A DNA stretch of 21,958 nt from RGIG7300 sp045657645 (GCA_045657645.1 JAZOTL010000087.1:1-21958); one strand, 5' to 3'; shown: positions 15,032 through 21,873, numbered from the stretch's first letter. A program made the numbers and translations. Notes: generated by a model from the letters alone, not told the origin.

Positions 15032-17026
15032 ATGGAAATAAAGGTTGCCTCACTTGCAGGCTTCTGCTTTGGAGTAGAGCGTGCGGTAGATTCCGTATAT
15101 TCCCTTATAAAAGAGGGAAAAAGCAATATTTTTACCCTTGGTAAGCTTATACATAACCCTACTATAGTAAATGAGCTTGACAGCAAGGGGGTTCAGGTAA
15201 TAGGCTATGATGATATAGACGCAGTGGCGCAAAAGGCTAATAAGGACTACCCCTGTGTTGTGGTTATCCGCGCCCACGGAGTACCCAAACTTATCAGCGA
15301 GAAGCTTTCACGGCTTGCAGAGGAAAATCCCTTCTTTGCCGTGTGCGATATGACCTGCCCCCACGTGAAAAAGATACACCGCATTGTGGAAAAGCATTCC
15401 TCCGAAGCTGATCTCACCCTCATTTTCGGCGACCCCCAGCACCCCGAGGTACAGGGGATATGCTCTTACGCCAAGGGTGAATACCTTGTTTTTGAAAGTG
15501 CCCGGGAGCTTGACGAGGAAAAAATAGCTAAAAAACAGCTCCTTTGCGTATCCCAGACCACACAAAAATTGTCAGAATGGGAAAAAAGTCAAAAAATTAT
15601 AAAAAAGGTATGTACAAATCCATTAATTTTTGATACAATATGTAGTGTTACCGAAAACAGACAGACAGAAGTTGACCGTCTTTCAAAAGAAGTGGACGTT
15701 ATGCTTGTTATTGGGGGCAAGGAAAGCTCCAACACAAACAAGCTTTATGAAATTTCGGGGGCAAATACCCGAACCTACTTTGTAGAAAACGCGGACTGGC
15801 TGCCTTGTATAGAGGTGCACGCCCACACAAAGGTGGGTATAGCTGCTGGAGCCTCAACTCCCGGCAGTATAATCAAGGAGGTAGAAAAGAAAATGAGTGA
15901 AAAAGAACTTTCACAGGTTCAGGGCGAAAGCTTTGAAGAATTACTGGATGCATCATTCAAAACTTTAAATACAGGAGATACCGTTACCGGAACAGTTTTG
16001 TCAGTTACTGATTCTGAAGTTCATGTTGACCTTGGCGCTAAGGTTACAGGAATTATCAATTCTAACGACATTATCGACCCCCAGGTTAAGCTTTCCGACC
16101 TTTACAAGGTTGGCGACGAAGTTACCGCTGTTGCAGTAAGAGTTAGCGACGTTGACGGCTTTGCAACTCTCTCCCGTAAGCGCATCGAAGCAGCTGAAAA
16201 GTGGGATGCGATTGTTGCAGCTTACAACGAAGGTGCAGTGCTTGAGGGCAAGATTACCAACGTTGTAAAGGGCGGTGTTATCATCGTTCTTAACGGTGTT
16301 CGCGTATTTATCCCTGCTTCTCAGACAGGCCTTAAGAAGGATGCAGATTTATCCGAGCTTCTCGGTCAGGTACATAAGGTTAAGCTTATTGACTTAAACG
16401 AGCAGCGCAAGCGCGCAGTTGCTTCCATCCGCGTTATTGAGCGCGAGGAAAAGAAGAAGGCAGAAGAAGCTTTCTGGTCAACTCTTGAAAAGGATATGAA
16501 GTTCACCGGTAAGGTTAAGTCCCTTACATCCTACGGTGCATTCGTAAACCTTGGTCCCGTTGACGGTATGGTTCACCTTACCGAGCTTTCCTGGAAGCAC
16601 ATCAAGAACCCTGCAGAGGTAGTTAAGGTTGGAGATACTCTTGACGTATTCGTTCTTGACTTTGATGCAGAAAAGAAGAGAGTTTCCCTTGGTCACAAGA
16701 CCGAAGAAACCAATCCCTGGACTCTGTTCACTTCACAGTACAGTGTAGATGACGTTGCTCCCGTTAAGATCGTTAGCATGATGCCCTTCGGTGCATTTGC
16801 TGAGGTTATCCCCGGAGCAGACGGTCTTATCCACATCTCCCAGATCGCAAACAAGAAGATCGGCAAGCCCGAAGACGTTCTTGAAATCGGTCAGGTAGTT
16901 GATGCTAAGATTATCGATATCGATAACGAAAATCACAAGATCAGCCTTTCTATGCGCGCTCTTATCGAGGAAGCAGACGAAGAGGTTGAAATCGAAGTAG
17001 TTGAAGAAGCTGCTGACGAAGAGTAA
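15032..17026 (+). CDS. ispH-rpsA: IspH (HMBPP reductase) fused to ribosomal protein S1
   Basis: A 664-residue fusion. Residues 1-285 are IspH, the 4Fe-4S enzyme of the MEP pathway that makes IPP and DMAPP. The three cluster cysteines are Cys12 (GFCFGVERAV), Cys109 (DMTCPHVKK) and Cys204 (TICSVTENRQ), with RAHGV and GDPQHPEV in between. Residues about 300-650 hold four S1 RNA-binding domains (TGDTVTGTV, EGAVLEGKI, DMKFTGKVK and VDDVAPVKI starts), then an acidic tail. Such fusions are known in Clostridia. Met288 has AAGGAGGT upstream, and codon use changes sharply there: ATA encodes 14 of 24 Ile before it and none of about 27 after. S1 alone is therefore probably also made. Confidence 0.95.
   Translation: MEIKVASLAGFCFGVERAVDSVYSLIKEGKSNIFTLGKLIHNPTIVNELDSKGVQVIGYDDIDAVAQKANKDYPCVVVIRAHGVPKLISEKLSRLAEENPFFAVCDMTCPHVKKIHRIVEKHSSEADLTLIFGDPQHPEVQGICSYAKGEYLVFESARELDEEKIAKKQLLCVSQTTQKLSEWEKSQKIIKKVCTNPLIFDTICSVTENRQTEVDRLSKEVDVMLVIGGKESSNTNKLYEISGANTRTYFVENADWLPCIEVHAHTKVGIAAGASTPGSIIKEVEKKMSEKELSQVQGESFEELLDASFKTLNTGDTVTGTVLSVTDSEVHVDLGAKVTGIINSNDIIDPQVKLSDLYKVGDEVTAVAVRVSDVDGFATLSRKRIEAAEKWDAIVAAYNEGAVLEGKITNVVKGGVIIVLNGVRVFIPASQTGLKKDADLSELLGQVHKVKLIDLNEQRKRAVASIRVIEREEKKKAEEAFWSTLEKDMKFTGKVKSLTSYGAFVNLGPVDGMVHLTELSWKHIKNPAEVVKVGDTLDVFVLDFDAEKKRVSLGHKTEETNPWTLFTSQYSVDDVAPVKIVSMMPFGAFAEVIPGADGLIHISQIANKKIGKPEDVLEIGQVVDAKIIDIDNENHKISLSMRALIEEADEEVEIEVVEEAADEE
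15875..15882 (+). promoter_or_regulatory. Internal Shine-Dalgarno for stand-alone S1
   Basis: AAGGAGGT lies inside the ispH-rpsA frame, 10-11 bases before the in-frame ATG at 15893 (Met288), exactly at the domain junction. It could start a 377-residue S1 protein, although the spacing is slightly long. Confidence 0.55.
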
Positions 17027-17040
17027 TTCAATACAAAAAT

Positions 17041-17077
17041 AAAAACGGCGATAACATTAAGTTATCGCCGTTTTTTT
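17041..17077. terminator. Bidirectional intrinsic terminator
   Basis: ACGGCGATAAC and GTTATCGCCGT form a perfect 11-bp stem with an A-run before and T-run after. It ends the ispH-rpsA transcript on the plus strand and the amino-acid transporter/esterase transcript on the minus strand. Confidence 0.92.
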
Positions 17078-17084
17078 GTTTTTC

Positions 17085-17168
17085 TTGTAGAAAATTTCTG
17101 TACATCGGGCATATACAGATACGAGTATTTGTAAAGATGATTCCCGATTATGGGAGCGGCACCTTGCC
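17085..17168 (-). repeat. Structured 84-bp repeat, copy 1
   Basis: It is nearly identical to copy 2 at 17181-17264 (period 96). Shared blocks include TTGTAGAAAATTTCTGTACA, ATTCCCGATTATGGGAGCGG and CACCTTGCC. On the minus strand it can fold as CGGG-CATC-TACA-ATAC with the matching complement on the other side. It lies in the 3' untranslated region of the esterase mRNA. Confidence 0.85.
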
Positions 17169-17180
17169 CCTTTATTTAAG

Positions 17181-17264
17181 TTGTAGAAAATTTCTGTACA
17201 TCGGGCATCTGCAGATACGTTTATTTGCAAAGATGATTCCCGATTATGGGAGCGGCACCTTGCC
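17181..17264 (-). repeat. Structured 84-bp repeat, copy 2, overlapping the esterase C-terminus
   Basis: Same unit as copy 1. The minus-strand stem has TGCA/TGCA where copy 1 has TACA/TGTA, a compensatory change. Bases 17244-17264 encode the last residues and stop of the esterase (GKVPLP). A second stem GCGGCA/TGCCGC lies at this end. Confidence 0.85.
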
Positions 17265-18095
17265 GCAGTATCCAAAGGTCTCAAATAACCAATTAGTGCA
17301 CATTTCTACCCATTTTGTAAGGTTTAAAAGGGAAGGTTTTTTGAAATAGTCCGTACTGTTAACAAGATTGTTTGCAACGGAATATGCGTGCTTGCCCCAA
17401 CCAAAAACGTGAAGTTCATAGGCAACGCCCTTTTCGTGAAGCTTGTGTGCAAGCTTCATTGCCTCTGTGGCAGGGATAAGGGAATCCTCTCTTGTATGCC
17501 ATATAAACACAGGGGGAGTTTGGGGGCCTATGTGGTCTGTAAAGTTAAGATGCGGGTCACGTTTGCCTGCCATACCGCCAAGGGCTTCGGCACGCAGAAC
17601 CCCCTCATCTATAAGGCGACCGTTATTTGCCGCCCCGTAGCCTATAACCACGGCATTTGGGCGCAGTGCTTCGGCATTGGGGGCACAAAGTGCCTCTGCC
17701 ATACCTTCCTTGTTCCAATGGTTTGCACCAAGAAGGCTCATACCTGCCCCTGCCGAAAATCCCATAAGGGCTATAGCATCAGGGTCTATTCCCCACTCTT
17801 TGGCGTTTTTTCGCAGGGTCCATACCGCCCACAAAACCTCTTTTAAGGCATTGGGCATAACACATCCATCGCCTGTGGTGTAGTTTAGCACAAAGGTTGA
17901 AAAGCCCTCTTTTAAAAAGGTAAGTGCAACCGGCTCTGCCTCAAAGCGGCTTAAATCGTTATAGCCGCCGCCGGGGCAAACTATAATTGCAGGGTGCTTT
18001 TCATTAAGGGGACCGGGGGCGTGATTGGTATGATGGTCGTGAATATAGCAATCAAGAGTGCAGGTTTCGGAAAACTCAATACGTTGATAATTCAT
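17244..18095 (-). CDS. Alpha/beta-hydrolase esterase (acetyl-xylan-esterase/lipase-like)
   Basis: A 283-residue hydrolase without signal peptide, so probably cytoplasmic. The oxyanion motif is CPGGGYNDLS (40-49). The nucleophile is Ser114 in MGFSAGAG, the acid is Asp204 in TREDSLIP, and the base is His236 in GWGKHAYS. This layout fits small-molecule carboxylesterases related to acetyl-xylan esterases and BD-FAE-like enzymes. The substrate cannot be read from the sequence. Its ATG overlaps the TGA of the ABC ATPase gene (ATGA, 18092-18095), so it is translationally coupled to an amino-acid transporter, an unusual partner. The last residues and the stop lie inside a tandem repeat unit, so the C-terminus may have been rewritten by it. 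Confidence 0.88.
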   Translation of the reverse strand: MNYQRIEFSETCTLDCYIHDHHTNHAPGPLNEKHPAIIVCPGGGYNDLSRFEAEPVALTFLKEGFSTFVLNYTTGDGCVMPNALKEVLWAVWTLRKNAKEWGIDPDAIALMGFSAGAGMSLLGANHWNKEGMAEALCAPNAEALRPNAVVIGYGAANNGRLIDEGVLRAEALGGMAGKRDPHLNFTDHIGPQTPPVFIWHTREDSLIPATEAMKLAHKLHEKGVAYELHVFGWGKHAYSVANNLVNSTDYFKKPSLLNLTKWVEMCTNWLFETFGYCGKVPLP

Positions 18096-18835
18096 ATCAA
18101 CACTTTCTTTAAGAAGTCAACAGTTCTTTGGTTCTTGGGGTTGGCAAAGAAGTCTGCAGGCTTGCCCTCTTCAAGGATATTACCGTCATCAATGAACATA
18201 ACTCTTGATGCAACTTCCTTTGCAAAGCCCATTTCGTGGGTAACTATAAGCATTGTCATTCCCTCTTGTGCCAAGCCGCGGATAACCTCCAGAACCTCGC
18301 CAACCATTTCGGGGTCAAGGGCAGAGGTGGGCTCGTCAAAGAGCATAACGTCGGGGTTCATTGCAAGGGCGCGGACTATAGCCACACGCTGCTTCTGACC
18401 GCCCGAAAGCTGTGAGGGATAGGAATCACATCTATCGCCAAGGCCAACCTTTTCAAGTAATTGTCTTGCGCGGTTTTCTGCTTCTTCCTTTGAAAGACCC
18501 AAAAGCTTCATGGGAGCAATGGTCATATTTTTAAGTATGGTCATATGGGGGAACAAATTGAACTGCTGGAACACCATTCCCATCTTCATACGGTGGGTGT
18601 TTATATTGGTCTTGGGGTCGGTTATATCTGTACCCTCAAATAATATCCGGCCGCCTGTAGGAAGCTCCAAAAGATTAAGACAGCGCAGGAAGGTTGATTT
18701 TCCGCAACCCGAAGGGCCGATGATTACAACAACCTCGCCTTTATGAATCTCGGTAGAAATTCCTTTAAGTACGTTTACGTCACCAAAGGATTTTTCCAAG
18801 CCTTCCGTTTTGATTATAACTTCATTAGCGTTCAC
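18092..18835 (-). CDS. glnQ: Polar amino acid ABC transporter, ATP-binding protein
   Basis: A 247-residue ATPase of the PAAT (His/Glu/Gln) family. It has Walker A GPSGCGKST (about 40-48), the Q-loop VFQQFNLFPHMT, the signature LSGGQKQRVAI, Walker B VMLFDEPTSALD and the H-loop VTHEM. It powers import together with the permease and binding protein encoded upstream. The start is GTG with GGAGG about 10 bases before it, overlapping the permease gene by 11 bases. The exact amino acid is unknown; the gene symbol denotes family only. Confidence 0.94.
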   Translation of the reverse strand: MNANEVIIKTEGLEKSFGDVNVLKGISTEIHKGEVVVIIGPSGCGKSTFLRCLNLLELPTGGRILFEGTDITDPKTNINTHRMKMGMVFQQFNLFPHMTILKNMTIAPMKLLGLSKEEAENRARQLLEKVGLGDRCDSYPSQLSGGQKQRVAIVRALAMNPDVMLFDEPTSALDPEMVGEVLEVIRGLAQEGMTMLIVTHEMGFAKEVASRVMFIDDGNILEEGKPADFFANPKNQRTVDFLKKVLI

Positions 18836-19559
18836 TCTTTCTTAACCTCCTCTCCAACAAACGAACAAGATATGTAAATATCATAACAATAACAAGATAT
18901 ATAATTGCTACCGCAATGAGGGGCATAAATGCCGAGAAGGTGCGGCCGCGTATAAGGTCGCCTGCTTTGGTAAGGTCCTGTATTCCCACGTAACCTGCTA
19001 TAGAGGTTTCCTTTAAAAGAACGATAAACTCGTTACAAAGGGTAGGCAGAACCGCCTTGAACATCTGGGGTGCAATAATATATATCATAGTCTGGATATA
19101 ATTGAAGCCAAGGCTTCTTCCTGCTTCAAACTGTCCGTTGTCTATAGACATAATGCCACCGCGGAATATTTCTGCCACGTAAGCTCCGGAGTTTATACCA
19201 AAAGCTATAATAGCAACCAGCGTTCCGTTAGTAGAGGATGCCATTATAACAAAGTACATTATAAGCAACTGCACTACAACAGGGGTGCCGCGGATAACGG
19301 TAAGGTATATGTTACAAATTGTGTTGAAAAACTTAAGCAGATAATAACCCAAGTTTTTTCGCTTGCGCATAGAATCCACATTCTTATCGTAGGTGGAACG
19401 TACTATCGCTATAACAATACCAAGGGAAATGCCGATAAGGGTTGCAAAAAAGGTTATAACCAGGGTTTTCCACAAACCGTTTATAAGCCATTTCCATCTA
19501 TCGTCATTTATAAAATTTAAGATAAATTCAGCTTTAAAATCTTCAAACCATGCCTGCAT
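18825..19559 (-). CDS. Polar amino acid ABC transporter, permease
   Basis: A 244-residue inner-membrane protein of the HEQRo/PAAT permease family. Membrane segments are visible near 30-52 (LVITFFATLIGISLGIVIAI), 87-105, 110-130 and 210-235. The cytoplasmic EAA loop that docks the ATPase reads EAGRSLGFNYIQTM near 143-156, and RGTPVVVQL precedes it. A basic segment of about 20 residues (YDKNVDSMRKRKN) is inserted after the first helix. The start has GGAG 8 bases upstream. It is separated from the binding-protein gene by a strong hairpin. Confidence 0.94.
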   Translation of the reverse strand: MQAWFEDFKAEFILNFINDDRWKWLINGLWKTLVITFFATLIGISLGIVIAIVRSTYDKNVDSMRKRKNLGYYLLKFFNTICNIYLTVIRGTPVVVQLLIMYFVIMASSTNGTLVAIIAFGINSGAYVAEIFRGGIMSIDNGQFEAGRSLGFNYIQTMIYIIAPQMFKAVLPTLCNEFIVLLKETSIAGYVGIQDLTKAGDLIRGRTFSAFMPLIAVAIIYLVIVMIFTYLVRLLERRLRKSER

Positions 19560-19579
19560 GGATGTATCTCCTTATCATA

Positions 19580-19606
19580 ATAAAGGCGGCCAAAAGCCGC
19601 CTTTAT
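19580..19606 (-). terminator. Hairpin between binding-protein and permease genes, probable attenuator
   Basis: ATAAAGGCGGC and GCCGCCTTTAT form a perfect 11-bp stem with a 5-base loop. On the minus strand it is followed by an imperfect T-rich tail. It probably allows partial read-through, so that the binding protein is made in excess of the membrane parts. Confidence 0.65.
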
Positions 19607-19629
19607 CGCTTTCAATATTAAAATTGTAA

Positions 19630-20433
19630 TTACTTCTTGATATACTTATCAACTATCTTCTGGATCTCACCGGATTCGGTAAGCTCTGCAAGAGCGTCGT
19701 TGATCTTGTTAAGAAGCTCTTCGTTTTCCTTGGATACACAGATCGCGTACTCTTCTTCTGTGTAAGAACCTTCAAGAATCTTCAGGCCTTCGTTGGATTC
19801 AACGTAGGACTTTGCAGGCTCGTTATCAATGATAACTGCGGTAACCTTACCGGTTACAAGCGCCTGAACAGCGTCGTTACCTGTCTTGTAGCGGATAACG
19901 TTCTCTTCACCAAAGCCCCATTCAGCGGGAGCGGAGGAGGAGTAGATATCACCTGTGGTGTCCTGCTGAACGCCTATCTTGATGCCTTCCTTAACGCCTT
20001 CGGGGTTGCCGTCTGCATCAAAGCCGGTGTAGAAGTCTTCGTAGGAAGCATATTCGCTGTCCTCAAGAACAATAACGGACTGGATACCTGTAGCGTATGT
20101 AGTGGAGAAGTTTACACTTTCCTTGCGCTCTTCGGTAACGGTCATACCTGCCATACCTATATCAAACTTGCCGGTCTGAACACCGCCGATAATAGAGCCG
20201 AACTCAACGTCCATTATCTCAAGCTCCATACCAAGCTTATCAGCAACAAGTGCTGCGATCTCTGCATCAATACCAACTATCTTATCACCCTCGTAGAACT
20301 CATAGGGAGGGAAAGCAGCGTTGGTAGCCATAACAAGCTTGTTATCGTCCTTCTTTGCGCCACATGCAACAAGCATGGGAAGTGCCATTACGCATACAAG
20401 CGCAAGTGCAATAATTCTAATATACTTTTTCAT
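19630..20433 (-). CDS. Amino acid ABC transporter substrate-binding lipoprotein
   Basis: A 267-residue protein with a lipoprotein signal (residues 1-23, lipobox LVAC, lipidated Cys24), so it is anchored outside the membrane. The SBP family 3 fold follows: MATNAAFPPYEF, VGIDAEIAALVADKLG, FGSIIGGVQTGKFDIGMAGMTVTEER, then TGNDAVQALVTGKVTAVIIDNEPA. The Arg in TEER and the Asp in VIIDNEPA are the usual contacts for the amino acid backbone. The ribosome site is AAGGAG and a consensus promoter lies upstream. The ligand is a polar amino acid, not further defined. Confidence 0.95.
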   Translation of the reverse strand: MKKYIRIIALALVCVMALPMLVACGAKKDDNKLVMATNAAFPPYEFYEGDKIVGIDAEIAALVADKLGMELEIMDVEFGSIIGGVQTGKFDIGMAGMTVTEERKESVNFSTTYATGIQSVIVLEDSEYASYEDFYTGFDADGNPEGVKEGIKIGVQQDTTGDIYSSSAPAEWGFGEENVIRYKTGNDAVQALVTGKVTAVIIDNEPAKSYVESNEGLKILEGSYTEEEYAICVSKENEELLNKINDALAELTESGEIQKIVDKYIKK

Positions 20434-20467
20434 TGTTTTTCTCCTTAGGATAAATATTTATGCAACA

Positions 20468-20496
20468 ATTATAGAACATTTATTCACCGTTGTCAA
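20468..20496 (-). promoter_or_regulatory. Consensus sigma-A promoter of the amino-acid ABC operon
   Basis: On the minus strand TTGACA (20491-20496) and TATAAT (20468-20473) are 17 bases apart, about 35 bases before the binding-protein start. Confidence 0.87.
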
Positions 20497-20524
20497 TACC
20501 TTCCGACTTTTTGTGAATAGCTTT

Positions 20525-20678
20525 GCAAAAACTTTTATAATCGCGTTTTTGTAGCACAAAGGGTGGAGATTACGTTGACTATATAAAAAGCCCTCCCGAT
20601 TTTCCGGGAAGGCTTGATTTGTGCAGTACCGACCTCTCGTTACAAATTAACGATTTAATTTAAACTCCATACGAGGAT
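20525..20678 (+). repeat. Degraded interspersed repeat, interrupted by a terminator hairpin
   Basis: The left part (GCAAAAACTTTTATAATCGCGT) and the right part (TTTAAACTCCATACGAGGAT, 20659-20678) match the ends of the copies at 3427 and 12850. The centre is different and holds the rubrerythrin terminator. The right end encodes the last residues and the stop of rubrerythrin on the minus strand. Confidence 0.6.
20585..20615 (-). terminator. Intrinsic terminator of the rubrerythrin gene
   Basis: On the minus strand AAGCC-TTCCCG pairs with CGGGA-GGCTT and is followed by a T-run. The sequence is close to the terminator at 3527-3560, so both may belong to the same dispersed element class. Confidence 0.8.
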
Positions 20679-21277
20679 GCAGGTGGTTGTTGGGTATAGG
20701 GGGTCATTTCAGCCCTTACAAAGAATCCTTGGGCGTGCTTACAAACGGGGCAAATATTGGGCGCTTGGGGGCCTGCGTGCACGTGCCCGCAGTTAAGGCA
20801 GAACCATGCGCCCTCGCTCTTGTTATCAAAAAGCTCACCCTTGGACATAAGCTCCGAAAAGTGCTTAAAGCGGTCGCCGTGGATTTTTTCTATCTTTGCA
20901 ATGTTTTCAAAGGAAGCGGCAATCTGGGGAAATCCTTCCTCCCGGGCAGTTTCAGCAAAGGATTTATAAACGGTATCGTGCTCCGCGTACTCGTTGTGTG
21001 TTGCCCACTCAAGGTGCTGTGTAAGAGAATCGGAAACCTCAACGGGAAAACCTCCGTCAATCTCAATGGTCTGCCCCGTAAGGGAGGACAGATGCTCCAT
21101 AAATATCTCGGCGTGCTCCTTTTCCTGGTTAGCGGTAAGGGTAAATACCTCGTAGAGAAGATGAAGCTTTTGCTCGCATGCCTTTTCGGCCGCAAAGGTG
21201 TAGCGGTTTCTCGCTTGGCTTTCCCCCGCAAAGGCGCGCATCAGGTTTTTTACGGTTTCGCTTGATTTAAGTTCCAT
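20660..21277 (-). CDS. rbr: Rubrerythrin
   Basis: A 205-residue non-haem iron protein that reduces hydrogen peroxide in anaerobes. The ferritin-like four-helix domain (1-145) has the diiron ligands in FAGESQARNRY (Glu19 region), NQEKEHAEIF, FAETAREEGF and IAKIEKIHGDR. A C-terminal rubredoxin-like domain carries two CxxC pairs, FCLNCG and ICPVCK. The last residues (ASSYGV) and the stop lie in an interspersed repeat. The ribosome site is AAAGGTAG before ATG 21277. No clear promoter or PerR-type box was recognised upstream. It is monocistronic. Confidence 0.95.
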   Translation of the reverse strand: MELKSSETVKNLMRAFAGESQARNRYTFAAEKACEQKLHLLYEVFTLTANQEKEHAEIFMEHLSSLTGQTIEIDGGFPVEVSDSLTQHLEWATHNEYAEHDTVYKSFAETAREEGFPQIAASFENIAKIEKIHGDRFKHFSELMSKGELFDNKSEGAWFCLNCGHVHAGPQAPNICPVCKHAQGFFVRAEMTPYTQQPPASSYGV

Positions 21278-21357
21278 ATCAAATCTACCTTTCTATATAT
21301 AACTCAACCCGATTTTTACCTTTTGACAATACTTTTATTCAACCCACCACCAAAAAC

Positions 21358-21386
21358 TTGACAGAGCGAAATTTTTTTGATATAAT
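21358..21386 (+). promoter_or_regulatory. Perfect consensus promoter of the tRNA-Pro unit
   Basis: TTGACA (21358-21363) and TATAAT (21381-21386) are exactly 17 bases apart. Transcription would start near 21393, about 190 bases before the tRNA. Confidence 0.9.
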
Positions 21387-21413
21387 TCTATGGCGCAAGT
21401 AAAATCACCAAAC

Positions 21414-21436
21414 CGAGATGTGGCGCAATGGGGACG
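21414..21436 (+). other. Copy of the 5' end of tRNA-Pro in its own leader
   Basis: CGAGATGTGGCGCAATGG matches the first 18 bases of the tRNA at 21586 with one mismatch. It includes the whole 5' acceptor strand and the first half of the D arm. No matching 3' half is found before the true tRNA. Confidence 0.7.
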
Positions 21437-21585
21437 TTTCCGAGCGCACCCGGCGGGTGATGCAGCGAGGAATAAGGAGTGGCCGCAACTTGGCGATTGG
21501 CAAGTGAGCTACGCTCACGCAGACAGAGCCTTAGTTGCAACAGGAAGCGCGCTTGCTTTCGCAAAAATGCAAAATTTAATAATAA
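21437..21585 (+). other. Leader segment of unknown function, rich in short hairpins
   Basis: It holds no credible gene. Inverted repeats seen are CACCC/GGGTG (around 21448), GCAACT/AGTTGC enclosing GTGAGC-TAC-GCTCAC, TAAGG/CCTTA, and AAGCGCGCTT. It may be a structured RNA or the remnant of a decayed tRNA tandem. Confidence 0.5.
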
Positions 21586-21660
21586 CGAGATGTGACGCAA
21601 TGGTAGCGTGCATGCTTTGGGAGCATGAGGCTGCAGGTTCGAGTCCTGTCATCTCGACCA
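21586..21660 (+). tRNA. tRNA-Pro(UGG)
   Basis: A 75-base cloverleaf including encoded CCA. Acceptor CGAGATG pairs with CATCTCG, the D arm is ACGC/GCGT, and the anticodon stem is CATGC/GCATG with the loop TTTGGGA and anticodon TGG at 21618-21620. The T arm GCAGG/CCTGT (one G-T pair) encloses TTCGAGT. The C1-G72 pair and A73 are the usual bacterial proline identity set. Confidence 0.96.
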
Positions 21661-21666
21661 TACAAA

Positions 21667-21694
21667 ACAGCCGACCGTTTGGTCGGCTGTTTTT
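21667..21694 (+). terminator. Intrinsic terminator of the tRNA unit
   Basis: ACAGCCGACC and GGTCGGCTGT form a perfect 10-bp stem with the loop GTTT, followed by a T-run, 6 bases after the tRNA. Confidence 0.92.
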
Positions 21695-21833
21695 GTATAT
21701 TTGATATCATAGAATTGTGCTTGCGAACATTGTAAGCAAAGCATGCGCTTGCTTTGGGCAAAGAGTTCCCAATTTTACCTATGGATGCTACCCGCTTTTT
21801 TATCATACTTTAAGAGTAATTACTAAAAAATTC

Positions 21834-21862
21834 TTGTAATTCGCTTAGAGATGAAGTATAAT
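21834..21862 (+). promoter_or_regulatory. Promoter of the gene at the right edge
   Basis: TTGTAA (21834-21839) and TATAAT (21857-21862) are 17 bases apart. The transcription start would be near 21869, giving a leader of about 55 bases. The stretch 21695-21833 holds no gene that I can support. Confidence 0.7.
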
Positions 21863-21873
21863 TATATTTAATG

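Noticed and set aside
17057..17284. Small minus-strand frame with a repeated RCRSHNRESSLQI peptide
   Set aside because: The repetition comes from the DNA repeat. There is no ribosome site, and the frame crosses the terminator region and the end of the real esterase gene.
21278..21357. Promoter or PerR box for rubrerythrin
   Set aside because: Only weak matches (TTGAAT with TAAAAA, 18-base spacing) and no clear palindromic box were found, so no site is listed.
21387..21585. T-box or other known riboswitch in the tRNA leader
   Set aside because: No T-box antiterminator motif or other known aptamer core was recognised, and the downstream product is a tRNA, not a protein.
21576..21806. Minus-strand open frame across the tRNA and its terminator
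   Set aside because: It is antisense to the tRNA; such frames (with an RTRTCSLML-like stretch) are common annotation artefacts.
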